Origin: Trebonia sp036501515
GTDB taxonomy: Bacteria; Actinomycetota; Actinomycetes; Streptosporangiales; Streptosporangiaceae
Length of the DNA stretch: 28,321 nucleotides
Reading direction: 5' to 3'
Assembly (NCBI GenBank): GCA_036501515.1
Contig: DASYAD010000259.1
Coordinates: 1-28,321, forward strand
Under the pieces are notes generated by a model. The model saw nothing but the letters and a program-made list of their open reading frames with translations, made no database searches and was not told where the DNA came from. A program made the translations under genes and the position numbers. Every line of letters starts with the position of its first letter. Position 1 is the first letter of the stretch. Positions 7,950 to 14,182 of this stretch are shown here, one piece after another.

Positions 7950-8698
7950 TGGGGTGCGCGCTTTTCCGCGAAGGCGCGCGCTCCCTCGCGGGCGTCACTG
8001 GAGGCGAACACCGGGGCGAGGATGGGCTGCTGGTTGTCCCAGCCCTCCTCGAACGTCCAGTCGGCGGCCCTGGTGATGATTTCCTTGGTGGCCGCGACCG
8101 CGAGGGGGCCGTTGGACGTGACCCTGGCGGCCAGTGCCCGGGCGCCGGCGAGGGCCTCACCTGGCGGGGTGAGGGCGTTGAGCAGGCCGTAGCGGTAGGC
8201 GTCGGCGGCGGTGAAGTGGTCGCCGGTCAGCGCGAGCTCCATCGCGAGGGTCGGGGGGATCAGCCGTGGCAGGCGCAGCAGGCCGCCGCCGCCGGCCACC
8301 AGGCCACGCTTGACCTCGGGGATGCCGAAGGTGGCGTTGTCGGCGGCGACGCGCAGGTCGCAGGCGAGGGCGAGCTCGCAGCCGCCGGCCAGGGCGTAGC
8401 CCTCGACGGCGGCGATGACCGGCTTGCGGGGCTGGGCGGGGGTGAGCCCGGCCATCCCGCGGCCCGGCTCGCCGGACAGCTCCCCGGCCAGGAACGCCTT
8501 GAGGTCCATCCCCGCGCTGAACGTTCCGCCCGCCCCGGTCAAGATCCCGATCGCCAGGTCATCGCGGGCGTCAAGCTCGGCCAGCGCCTCGGTGATCCCC
8601 GTGCGGACCGCGCCATTGAGTGCGTTCCGCGCCTGCGGGCGGTTGATCGTGATCTCGATGACCGCGTCGCCGTACTCGACGGTCACTGCGTCGCCCAT
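7934..8698 (-). CDS. Enoyl-CoA hydratase/isomerase (crotonase) family protein
   Basis: A 254-residue crotonase, normal family length. The two oxyanion-hole segments are present (SAGMDLKAF near 61-69 and GYALAGGCELALACD near 100-114). Both acidic residues of true hydratases are kept: Glu108 in GGCELAL and Glu128 in FGIPEVKRG, matching Glu144 and Glu164 of rat mitochondrial hydratase. It should therefore add water to a 2-enoyl-CoA in a beta-oxidation-type route. The frame stays open for 49 codons further upstream, but the ATG at 8698 is preferred because AAAGAGGG lies just before it and the family N-terminus begins there. It is the first gene of the minus arm of a divergent catabolic cluster, 170 bases from the kinase gene of the plus arm. 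Confidence 0.88.
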   Translation of the reverse strand: MGDAVTVEYGDAVIEITINRPQARNALNGAVRTGITEALAELDARDDLAIGILTGAGGTFSAGMDLKAFLAGELSGEPGRGMAGLTPAQPRKPVIAAVEGYALAGGCELALACDLRVAADNATFGIPEVKRGLVAGGGGLLRLPRLIPPTLAMELALTGDHFTAADAYRYGLLNALTPPGEALAGARALAARVTSNGPLAVAATKEIITRAADWTFEEGWDNQQPILAPVFASSDAREGARAFAEKRAPQWKGR

Positions 8699-8868
8699 CA
8701 GCCCTCTTTCCCATGACCCGGCTATCCAAATTCTGACGGTTGTGTCACTATTGAATACGTGATGGGCACCATGGTCAAGCATGCGGTGCGCGCTGGTTCT
8801 GACGCATCGATTACGACTGACGGCAGGGCCGGGAGTACGCGTCACTTCTTCATAGACGAGGGAGCGTA

Positions 8869-9924
8869 ATGACTGACACGCAATCGGCGCCTGACGCCCC
8901 CACGCTCGACGCCGCCGCCCTCGGCCGGTGGATGGACGCGGAACAGCTGCCGGGCGATGGCGTTCCTGCCTTGACCAGGCTGTCCGGCGGGTCGCAGAAC
9001 GAGCTGTTCGTCGTCGAGCGAGACGGCATCAGGGCCGTGCTCCGCATCCCGCCGGCCACCGCGGGCGAGGCGCGCTTCGACGGCCTGCGCCGCGAGTCGC
9101 GGCTGCTGCGCGCGCTCAAGGGCGCGGACCTCCCGCACGCCGAGTTCGTCGCCGGGGCCGGTGACCCGGCGGTCCTCGGCGCGCCGTTCTACCTGATGCA
9201 GCCGGTCGACGGCTGGTCGCCGATGGGCCACGGCCAGTGGCCCGAGCCGTTCGAGTCCGACCTGGAGCAGCGCCGGGGGCTCGCCTTCGAGCTGGTCCGT
9301 GGTGCGGCGCTGCTGTCCAAGGTCGACTGGGAGGAGCGCGGCCTGACCGGGTTCGGCCGTCCGGAGAACTTCCACGAGCGGCAGGTCAGCCGCTGGCTGA
9401 GCTTCCTCGACAAGTACAAGTTCCGTGACCTGCCGGGCCTGGACGAGGCGAGCGCCTGGCTGGGCGCCCACCGGCCGCACCACTGGTCGCCCGGGATCAT
9501 GCACGGCGACTACCAGTTCGCCAACGTCATGTACGCCCACGGGGCCCCGGCCAGGCTGGCCGCCGTCATCGACTGGGAGATGACGACGATCGGCGACCCG
9601 CTGCTCGACCTCGGCTGGGTGCTGATCTCCTGGCCGCCTGAGGGCGACGACATGACCCGCTACGTCAGCCTTGACGGCATGCCCGCTCGCGACGAGCTGC
9701 TGCAGCACTACGAGGAGATCTCCGGCCGCTCCACGCAGGACATCGACTACTACGTGGTGCTCGCACGCTGGAAGCTCGGGATCGTCCTCGAGATGAGCTA
9801 CGCGAAGCTCCAGTCCGGCGGCGCGGTCGACCCCAAGGTTGCGGCGTTCGGCCCCCTGGTCCTCGAACTGATCCGCAAGGCCGCCGAGCTCTCCCGGTCG
9901 GCCAAAGCGGCGAAGGCGGCCTGA
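8869..9924 (+). CDS. APH-fold phosphotransferase (ACAD10/11 kinase-domain type, LvaA-like)
   Basis: A 351-residue aminoglycoside-phosphotransferase-fold kinase. A P-loop-like LSGGSQNELFVV (about 38-49), the catalytic loop MHGDYQFANVM (Asp214, Asn219) and the metal-binding Asp235 in VIDWEMTTIGDPLLDLGW are all intact. The last motif, with TIGDPLLDL, is characteristic of the subgroup found next to or fused with acyl-CoA dehydrogenases, as in animal ACAD10/ACAD11 and the LvaA kinase of the levulinate pathway, where it phosphorylates the 4-hydroxyl of a 4-hydroxyacyl-CoA. GAGGGAG precedes the ATG. The SDR gene follows after 3 bases and the dehydrogenase after that, forming one operon. The kinase fold is certain; the hydroxyacyl-CoA substrate is inferred from context. 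Confidence 0.85.
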   Translation: MTDTQSAPDAPTLDAAALGRWMDAEQLPGDGVPALTRLSGGSQNELFVVERDGIRAVLRIPPATAGEARFDGLRRESRLLRALKGADLPHAEFVAGAGDPAVLGAPFYLMQPVDGWSPMGHGQWPEPFESDLEQRRGLAFELVRGAALLSKVDWEERGLTGFGRPENFHERQVSRWLSFLDKYKFRDLPGLDEASAWLGAHRPHHWSPGIMHGDYQFANVMYAHGAPARLAAVIDWEMTTIGDPLLDLGWVLISWPPEGDDMTRYVSLDGMPARDELLQHYEEISGRSTQDIDYYVVLARWKLGIVLEMSYAKLQSGGAVDPKVAAFGPLVLELIRKAAELSRSAKAAKAA

Positions 9925-9927
9925 GCC

Positions 9928-10692
9928 ATGGGGTACGCGGATGAGGTCTTCGACCTGACCGGCCAGGTCGTCGTCGTCACCGGCGGCAGCCGCGGCCTCG
10001 GCCGGGAGATCGCGTACGCGGTCGCCCGGCAGGGCGCGAACGTGGTGATCGCCAGCCGGAAGCTGGACAACTGCCAGCAAGTCGCCGACGGGATCAGGGA
10101 CGCGACCGGGCGCGAGACGATGGCCTACGGGGTGCACATCGGCCGCTGGGACGAGCTGGAGCCGTTCGTCGACGCCGTCTACGACCGCTTCGGCCAGGTC
10201 GACGTGCTGTTCAACAACGCGGGCATGTCGCCCGTCTACGACCAGCTGACCGACGTCAGCGAGAAGCTCTTTGACAGCGTGATCAACCTCAACTTCAAGG
10301 GCCCGTTCCGCCTCGCGGCGCTCATCGGTGAGCGGATGCGGGCGGCGGGCCGCGGCTCGATCATCAACGTCAGCTCGTCCGGGTCGATCAGGCCCAAGGG
10401 CAAGATCGTCCCCTACGCGGGCGCCAAGGCCGCGCTCAACGCGATGAGCGAGGGCCTGGCCGAGGGCCTCGGCCCCCACGTGCGGGTGAACACGCTGATG
10501 CCGGGCACCTTCCAGACCGACGTCTCCAAGGCCTGGGACCTCGACGCCGTGACCGAGGACCGCAAGCAGTACACGGCGCTGCAGCGCGTCGGCCAGCCTC
10601 CCGAGATCATCGGCGCGGCGCTGTTCCTCGCCTCGGACGCGTCCAGTTACACCAGTGGCACCATCATCCGCGTCGACGGAGGGATGTTCTAG
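9928..10692 (+). CDS. SDR family oxidoreductase
   Basis: A 254-residue classical short-chain dehydrogenase with every landmark: the cofactor loop TGGSRGLGRE (18-27), NNAG (96-99), INVSS with Ser150, the Tyr163/Lys167 pair in YAGAK and the C-terminal TSGTIIRVDGGMF. The SRK sequence after the second strand (IASRKLD) favours NADP(H). It lies 3 bases after the kinase gene and 2 bases before the acyl-CoA dehydrogenase gene, so it is surely co-translated with them. In the levulinate pathway an SDR (LvaD) reduces the 4-keto acyl-CoA to the 4-hydroxy form before phosphorylation; this gene could play that role, but a role in oxidising a 3-hydroxyacyl-CoA is just as possible. Confidence 0.88.
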   Translation: MGYADEVFDLTGQVVVVTGGSRGLGREIAYAVARQGANVVIASRKLDNCQQVADGIRDATGRETMAYGVHIGRWDELEPFVDAVYDRFGQVDVLFNNAGMSPVYDQLTDVSEKLFDSVINLNFKGPFRLAALIGERMRAAGRGSIINVSSSGSIRPKGKIVPYAGAKAALNAMSEGLAEGLGPHVRVNTLMPGTFQTDVSKAWDLDAVTEDRKQYTALQRVGQPPEIIGAALFLASDASSYTSGTIIRVDGGMF

Positions 10693-10694
10693 GA

Positions 10695-11987
10695 ATGGCC
10701 TGGGATTTCACGACCGAGCCCGAGTTCCAAGAGAAACTCGACTGGGTCAGCGGCTTCGTCGAGGACAAGGTGTACAAGGTCGACGCGCTCTGGCCGCACG
10801 ACAACTACAAGCCCACCGCGGACCTCACTGACGAGCAGCGGAACGTCATCTTGCCGCTTAAAGAGGAAGTGCGGAAGCACGGACTGTGGGCCTGCCACCT
10901 CGGCCCAGAACTCGGCGGCCAGGGCTACGGCCAGCTCAAGCTCGCGATGCTGAACGAGATCCTCGGCAAGTCAGTCTGGGGGCCGCGCATCTTTGGCACC
11001 CAGGCGCCGGACACCGGCAACGCGGAGATCCTCGCCCACTTCGGCACCGCGGAGCAGAAGGCCAGGTACCTGGAACCGCTGCTGTCCGGCGACATCGTCT
11101 CCTGCTTCTCGATGACCGAGCCGCAGGGCGGCGCCGACCCCGGCGTGTTCGAGACGACGGCGACGCGTGACGGCGACGACTGGGTGATCGACGGGCAGAA
11201 GTTCTTCTCCTCCAACGCCCGGTTCGCCAGCTTCTTCATCGTGATGGCGGTGACCAACCCGGACGCGCCGGTCGTCAAGCGGATGTCGATGTTCCTTGTG
11301 CCGGCCGATGCTCCCGGCATCAAGATCCTGCGGAACCTGGCGCACTGGGGCGAGCCCGAGGACGCGGGCACCGAAGCGCTCATCGAGTACGAGCAGGTCC
11401 GTGTTCCCCGCGACGCCATGCTCGGCGCGGAGGGCAACGCCTTCGGCGTCGCCCAGGTCCGCCTTGGCGGCGGCCGGGTGCACCACGCCATGCGGACGGT
11501 CGGCAACGCCCAGCGCTGCCTGGACATGATGGCCGAGCGGGCGCTGTCGCGGGTGACCAAGGGCAGCCCGCTGTCCGACAAGCAGGCCGTGCAGAACATG
11601 ATCGCCGACTCCTACATCGAGATCGCCCAGTTCCGGCTGCTGGTGCTGCATACCGCGTGGGAAATCGACCGCTACCAGGACTACAACCGGGTGCGGAAGG
11701 ACATCGCCGCGATCAAGGTGCTCACCTCCCGGGTGATGGAGTCGGTCGCCAGGCGCGCGATCCAGATCCACGGCGCCCTCGGCACCACCTACGACCTGCC
11801 GCTCACCCGGATGCTCGCCAGCGGCGTGATGCTCGCGCTCGCCGACGGACCGACCGAGGTCCACCAGACCACCGTCGCCAAGCAGGTGCTGCGCGGCTAC
11901 AAGCCGTCCGACGGGCGGTGGCCGAGCGAGTACCTGCCCGCCCGCCGGGCCGCGGCCGCGGCCGAGCTGCTCGGCCGGGGCCAATAG
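10695..11987 (+). CDS. Acyl-CoA dehydrogenase, ACAD10/11 (LvaC-like) type
   Basis: A 430-residue FAD-dependent acyl-CoA dehydrogenase. GTQAPDTGNAEILAHFG (about 96-112) is the signature of the ACAD10/11 subgroup, followed by the flavin-contact segment CFSMTEPQGGADP and WVIDGQKFFSS. The C-terminal active-site region IHGALGTTYDLPL and ALADGPTEVH carries the probable catalytic acid Asp384 directly before the GPTEVH turn, where MCAD has Glu376-Gly. In ACAD11 and LvaC this domain acts on 4-phospho-acyl-CoA, eliminating phosphate to give an enoyl-CoA. Here the kinase is a separate gene two positions upstream in the same operon (start 2 bases after the SDR stop, with GGAGGG about ten bases upstream). 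The family is certain; the phospho-substrate is inferred. Confidence 0.9.
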   Translation: MAWDFTTEPEFQEKLDWVSGFVEDKVYKVDALWPHDNYKPTADLTDEQRNVILPLKEEVRKHGLWACHLGPELGGQGYGQLKLAMLNEILGKSVWGPRIFGTQAPDTGNAEILAHFGTAEQKARYLEPLLSGDIVSCFSMTEPQGGADPGVFETTATRDGDDWVIDGQKFFSSNARFASFFIVMAVTNPDAPVVKRMSMFLVPADAPGIKILRNLAHWGEPEDAGTEALIEYEQVRVPRDAMLGAEGNAFGVAQVRLGGGRVHHAMRTVGNAQRCLDMMAERALSRVTKGSPLSDKQAVQNMIADSYIEIAQFRLLVLHTAWEIDRYQDYNRVRKDIAAIKVLTSRVMESVARRAIQIHGALGTTYDLPLTRMLASGVMLALADGPTEVHQTTVAKQVLRGYKPSDGRWPSEYLPARRAAAAAELLGRGQ

Positions 11988-12096
11988 CAGGACCAGGATT
12001 GGCGAACGAGTGCGACTGGCAGCGGGCGGTCCAGAGCCTCCCGCACCCGTTCGGCGGTAAAGATCGTGATCTCTTCAGTACCGAAGGAGAGCTGCG

Positions 12097-12999
12097 TTGC
12101 GGTTCATGTACCAGTACCCGGACCTGACCGGGCTTGAGGGAGACATGCTCGACTCGGGCCCGGTCGGCGAGCTGGCCCGGGCGGCCGAGGACGCGGGCTG
12201 GGACGGGTTCGCGTTCACCGAGCACCCGGCCCCCGGGCTGCGGTGGCTGGAGACGGGCGGTCACCAGACCCTCGACCCGTTCGTCGCGCTCGGCTACGTG
12301 GCCGCGTTGACGTCGCGGCTGAAGCTGCTGACCTACCTGTCAGTGCTGCCGTACCGCAACCCGATGCTGCTCGCCAAGTCGGCGGCGTCAGTCGACATCC
12401 TGTCCGGCGGCCGGTTCATCCTCGGCGCGGGAACCGGCTACAACAAGTCCGAGTTCCACGCCCTCGGGGTCGACTTCGACGAGCGGAACACGCTGTTCGA
12501 CGAGGCACTCGACGTCCTGCCGAAGCACTGGAGCGGCGAGCCGTTCAGCTACGCGGGGCAGCACTTCAGCGCCCGCGAGGTCATCGCGCGGCCTCGGCCG
12601 CCGCAGCAGCCGATCCCGATCTGGATCGGCGGCAACTCCAAGCTGACCAGGCGCCGCGTCGCGCAGCGGGCGAACGGCTGGATGCCGATGCTCGGCCCTG
12701 ACTGGCTGTTCACCACGGCCCGGACGGCCGCGATGTCGGCCGGCGACGAGCTGGCGGCGGCGATCGCGCAGCTGCGGGCCGACGCCGGGGAGCGCGGGGC
12801 CTGGCTCGACATCTCCGCGGCCTACACCGAGCCGTCGGTGCATGACGCGGACACCGACTGGGGAAGGCACCGCGATGCCCTCGCCTCGCTCGCGGCGGCT
12901 GGCGTGACCTGGGTGATCGTGCCCGGGAAGGCGGGCACCCGCGATTCCTGCGTCGCGTTCCTTGAGCGATTCGGCAAGGAGATCGCGAGCGTCGCCTGA
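12097..12999 (+). CDS. LLM class F420-dependent oxidoreductase
   Basis: A 300-residue luciferase-like monooxygenase-fold protein. FAFTEHPAPGLRW near the N-terminus, LLTYLSVLPYRNPMLLAKSAA and VDILSGGRFILGAGTGYN are typical of the actinobacterial F420-dependent branch (TIGR03619-like), as is the PIPIWIGGNS strand. These enzymes transfer hydride between the deazaflavin F420 and organic substrates, often in catabolic or biosynthetic clusters. The TTG start at 12097 is supported by GAAGGAGA six bases upstream. An alternative ATG three codons later lies closer to the family start but less well to the ribosome site. It follows the dehydrogenase gene by 109 bases, so it may be on the same transcript. 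Its last 178 bases overlap the convergent hydrolase reading frame. Confidence 0.85.
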   Translation: MRFMYQYPDLTGLEGDMLDSGPVGELARAAEDAGWDGFAFTEHPAPGLRWLETGGHQTLDPFVALGYVAALTSRLKLLTYLSVLPYRNPMLLAKSAASVDILSGGRFILGAGTGYNKSEFHALGVDFDERNTLFDEALDVLPKHWSGEPFSYAGQHFSAREVIARPRPPQQPIPIWIGGNSKLTRRRVAQRANGWMPMLGPDWLFTTARTAAMSAGDELAAAIAQLRADAGERGAWLDISAAYTEPSVHDADTDWGRHRDALASLAAAGVTWVIVPGKAGTRDSCVAFLERFGKEIASVA

Positions 13000-13886
13000 T
13001 GACGACCGCCGTCGCCAGGCAGTCGAGGTAACCGCACGTCGCTGGCGAGGAAGTCCGCGACCCGCTCGAGGAACACGGAGTTGTCGTCGCCGGCGACCAT
13101 GTGCCCGGTCCCGGCGACGTCCGTGAACCTGGCGTGCGGGATCGTTGCCAGCAGGTCCGCCGCGCCCTCGGCGGAGACGACGTCGGAGAGCTGGCCGCGG
13201 ACGAGGAGCACGGGGACGGTGACGGCCGCCGCCGCCGCGCGGGTCCGTTCGGTCAGCTGATCCATCTGCGCCAGGTCTGGCGGGCGCATCATCTTCGGGT
13301 CCCAGTGCCAGTACCAGCGGCCGTCGTCGGCGAGCCTGACGTTCTTCCGCATCCCGTCCAGGTTGACCGGGCGAACCCGGTGCGGCTGGTAGGCGCGCAC
13401 CGCCTCGGCCGCTTCCTCGAGCGACCCGAAGCCGTCGGGCGCGCTGCGCATGAACTCGAAGACGCGCCTGCTGCCTGTCCGCTCGATCATGGGCACGGCG
13501 TCCACCAGGACGAGCGCGCGCAGCGCCTCGGGGTTCTCCCCGGCGATCACCAGCCCGGTGAGCCCACCCAGTGATGCCCCGATGATCACCGGCGGCTCTC
13601 CGATGGCGTCGATGACCCGCAGGACGTCCTCGGTCATCGCGTCCAGGCGGTAGCGGCCGTCGGCAGCCCGGTCGCTGTCGCCGTGGCCGCGGAAGTCGAT
13701 GGCGACGGCGCTCCAGCCAGTCTCCGCGAGCGTCGGGCCCGCCTCGCGCCATGAGTGCCTGGTCTGGCCGCCGCCGTGCAGCAGCAGCACGACCCCGCGG
13801 GACGGGCCGTCCGGGGTCCAGTGGTCGCCGGCCAGCCGGCCGGCGCCACCCTGGAAATCAATGGAGCTGCTGGTGTAGGCAGGCAT
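12822..13886 (-). CDS. Alpha/beta hydrolase with an unusual C-terminal extension
   Basis: A 354-residue alpha/beta hydrolase. The strand VVLLLHGGGQTRHSW, the segment AIDFRGHGDSD, the nucleophile elbow IIGASLGG and VPVLLVRGQLSDVV then GTGHMVAGDDN (catalytic His) give a complete catalytic domain ending near residue 290 (FLERVADFLAS). Chain length for this family is usually about 290. The remaining 60 or so residues are read antisense to the 3' end of the LLM gene and show no family feature, so the original stop was probably lost, or the two genes simply overlap tail to tail. The start at ATG 13886 is preferred over the TTG four codons earlier because GGGAGG lies just before it. The substrate is unknown; EH- or lactonase-like activity is possible. 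Confidence 0.8.
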   Translation of the reverse strand: MPAYTSSSIDFQGGAGRLAGDHWTPDGPSRGVVLLLHGGGQTRHSWREAGPTLAETGWSAVAIDFRGHGDSDRAADGRYRLDAMTEDVLRVIDAIGEPPVIIGASLGGLTGLVIAGENPEALRALVLVDAVPMIERTGSRRVFEFMRSAPDGFGSLEEAAEAVRAYQPHRVRPVNLDGMRKNVRLADDGRWYWHWDPKMMRPPDLAQMDQLTERTRAAAAAVTVPVLLVRGQLSDVVSAEGAADLLATIPHARFTDVAGTGHMVAGDDNSVFLERVADFLASDVRLPRLPGDGGRHQATLAISLPNRSRNATQESRVPAFPGTITQVTPAAASEARASRCLPQSVSASCTDGSV

Positions 13887-14088
13887 CCGGCCTCCCAATC
13901 AGGGTGAAGGGGCGCTGCCGGTTCCGGGGCGCGTCCGGGGTCTGCTCGCGGAGTTTGATGGAGCGGATGAGGAGCTGGGCGACGTCGATGACTTCGAGGG
14001 TGTCTTTGGCCTGGCCGGCTGCTTTCTTGGCGTTGACGGCGTCGCCGAGCATGACCACGCTCATCCGCAGAACACAGGAGCTCCTCAT
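13858..14088 (-). CDS. Small hypothetical protein, possibly a remnant
   Basis: A 76-residue frame with strong GC third-position bias from about residue 9 onward (MSVVMLGDAVNAKKAAG, then LEVIDVAQLLIRSIKLRE). I do not recognise a family. It is mostly helical in appearance and has no membrane segment. Starts at 14088, 14064 (residue 9) or 14052 are possible; none has a well-placed ribosome site. Its 3' end overlaps the start of the downstream hydrolase gene by 29 bases, which could mean coupling or a truncated older gene. A 12-bp palindromic core lies 31-52 bases upstream of the first start. It could be an intact small gene or the tail of a larger decayed one. Confidence 0.4.
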   Translation of the reverse strand: MRSSCVLRMSVVMLGDAVNAKKAAGQAKDTLEVIDVAQLLIRSIKLREQTPDAPRNRQRPFTLIGRPDACLHQQLH

Positions 14089-14118
14089 CCGGATAGCTTG
14101 CCCACACAGACGGCAATC

Positions 14119-14140
14119 TCTGAAGAATATATTCTACAGA
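14119..14140. promoter_or_regulatory. Palindromic operator-like site
   Basis: A 22-base near-perfect inverted repeat with the exact 12-base palindrome AGAATATATTCT at its core and TCTG/CAGA outer arms; only one symmetric position pair mismatches. It is strikingly AT-rich in a GC-rich window and sits upstream of the small minus-strand frame starting at 14088. A TAGAAT hexamer inside it could be a -10, so a bound dimer would block transcription. Confidence 0.5.
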
Positions 14141-14164
14141 CATTGCTGGTGATGCTGTCGATTA

Positions 14165-14180
14165 CCCGCGATTTCGCGGG
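14165..14180 (-). terminator. Terminator hairpin after the CoA-transferase gene
   Basis: CCCGCG and CGCGGG form a 6-bp stem around an ATTT loop, starting two bases after the TAG of the minus-strand CoA-transferase gene and followed by TAAT on that strand. The position is right; the stem is short. Confidence 0.5.
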
Positions 14181-14182
14181 CG

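Noticed and set aside
8699..8868. Possible shared operator in the divergent catabolic promoter region (GTCAC...GTGAT)
   Set aside because: The half-sites are only five bases with a mismatch and a ten-base gap; not distinguishable from chance.
8842..10479. Long minus-strand open frame of 545 codons opposite the kinase and SDR genes
   Set aside because: It has no family motifs and is the usual antisense shadow of high-GC coding sequence; both genes on the plus strand have complete catalytic motifs.
13634..14143. Minus-strand open frame of 169 codons starting inside the palindrome region
   Set aside because: Only the first 25 or so residues look protein-like; the rest is out of frame with the hydrolase and lacks codon bias.
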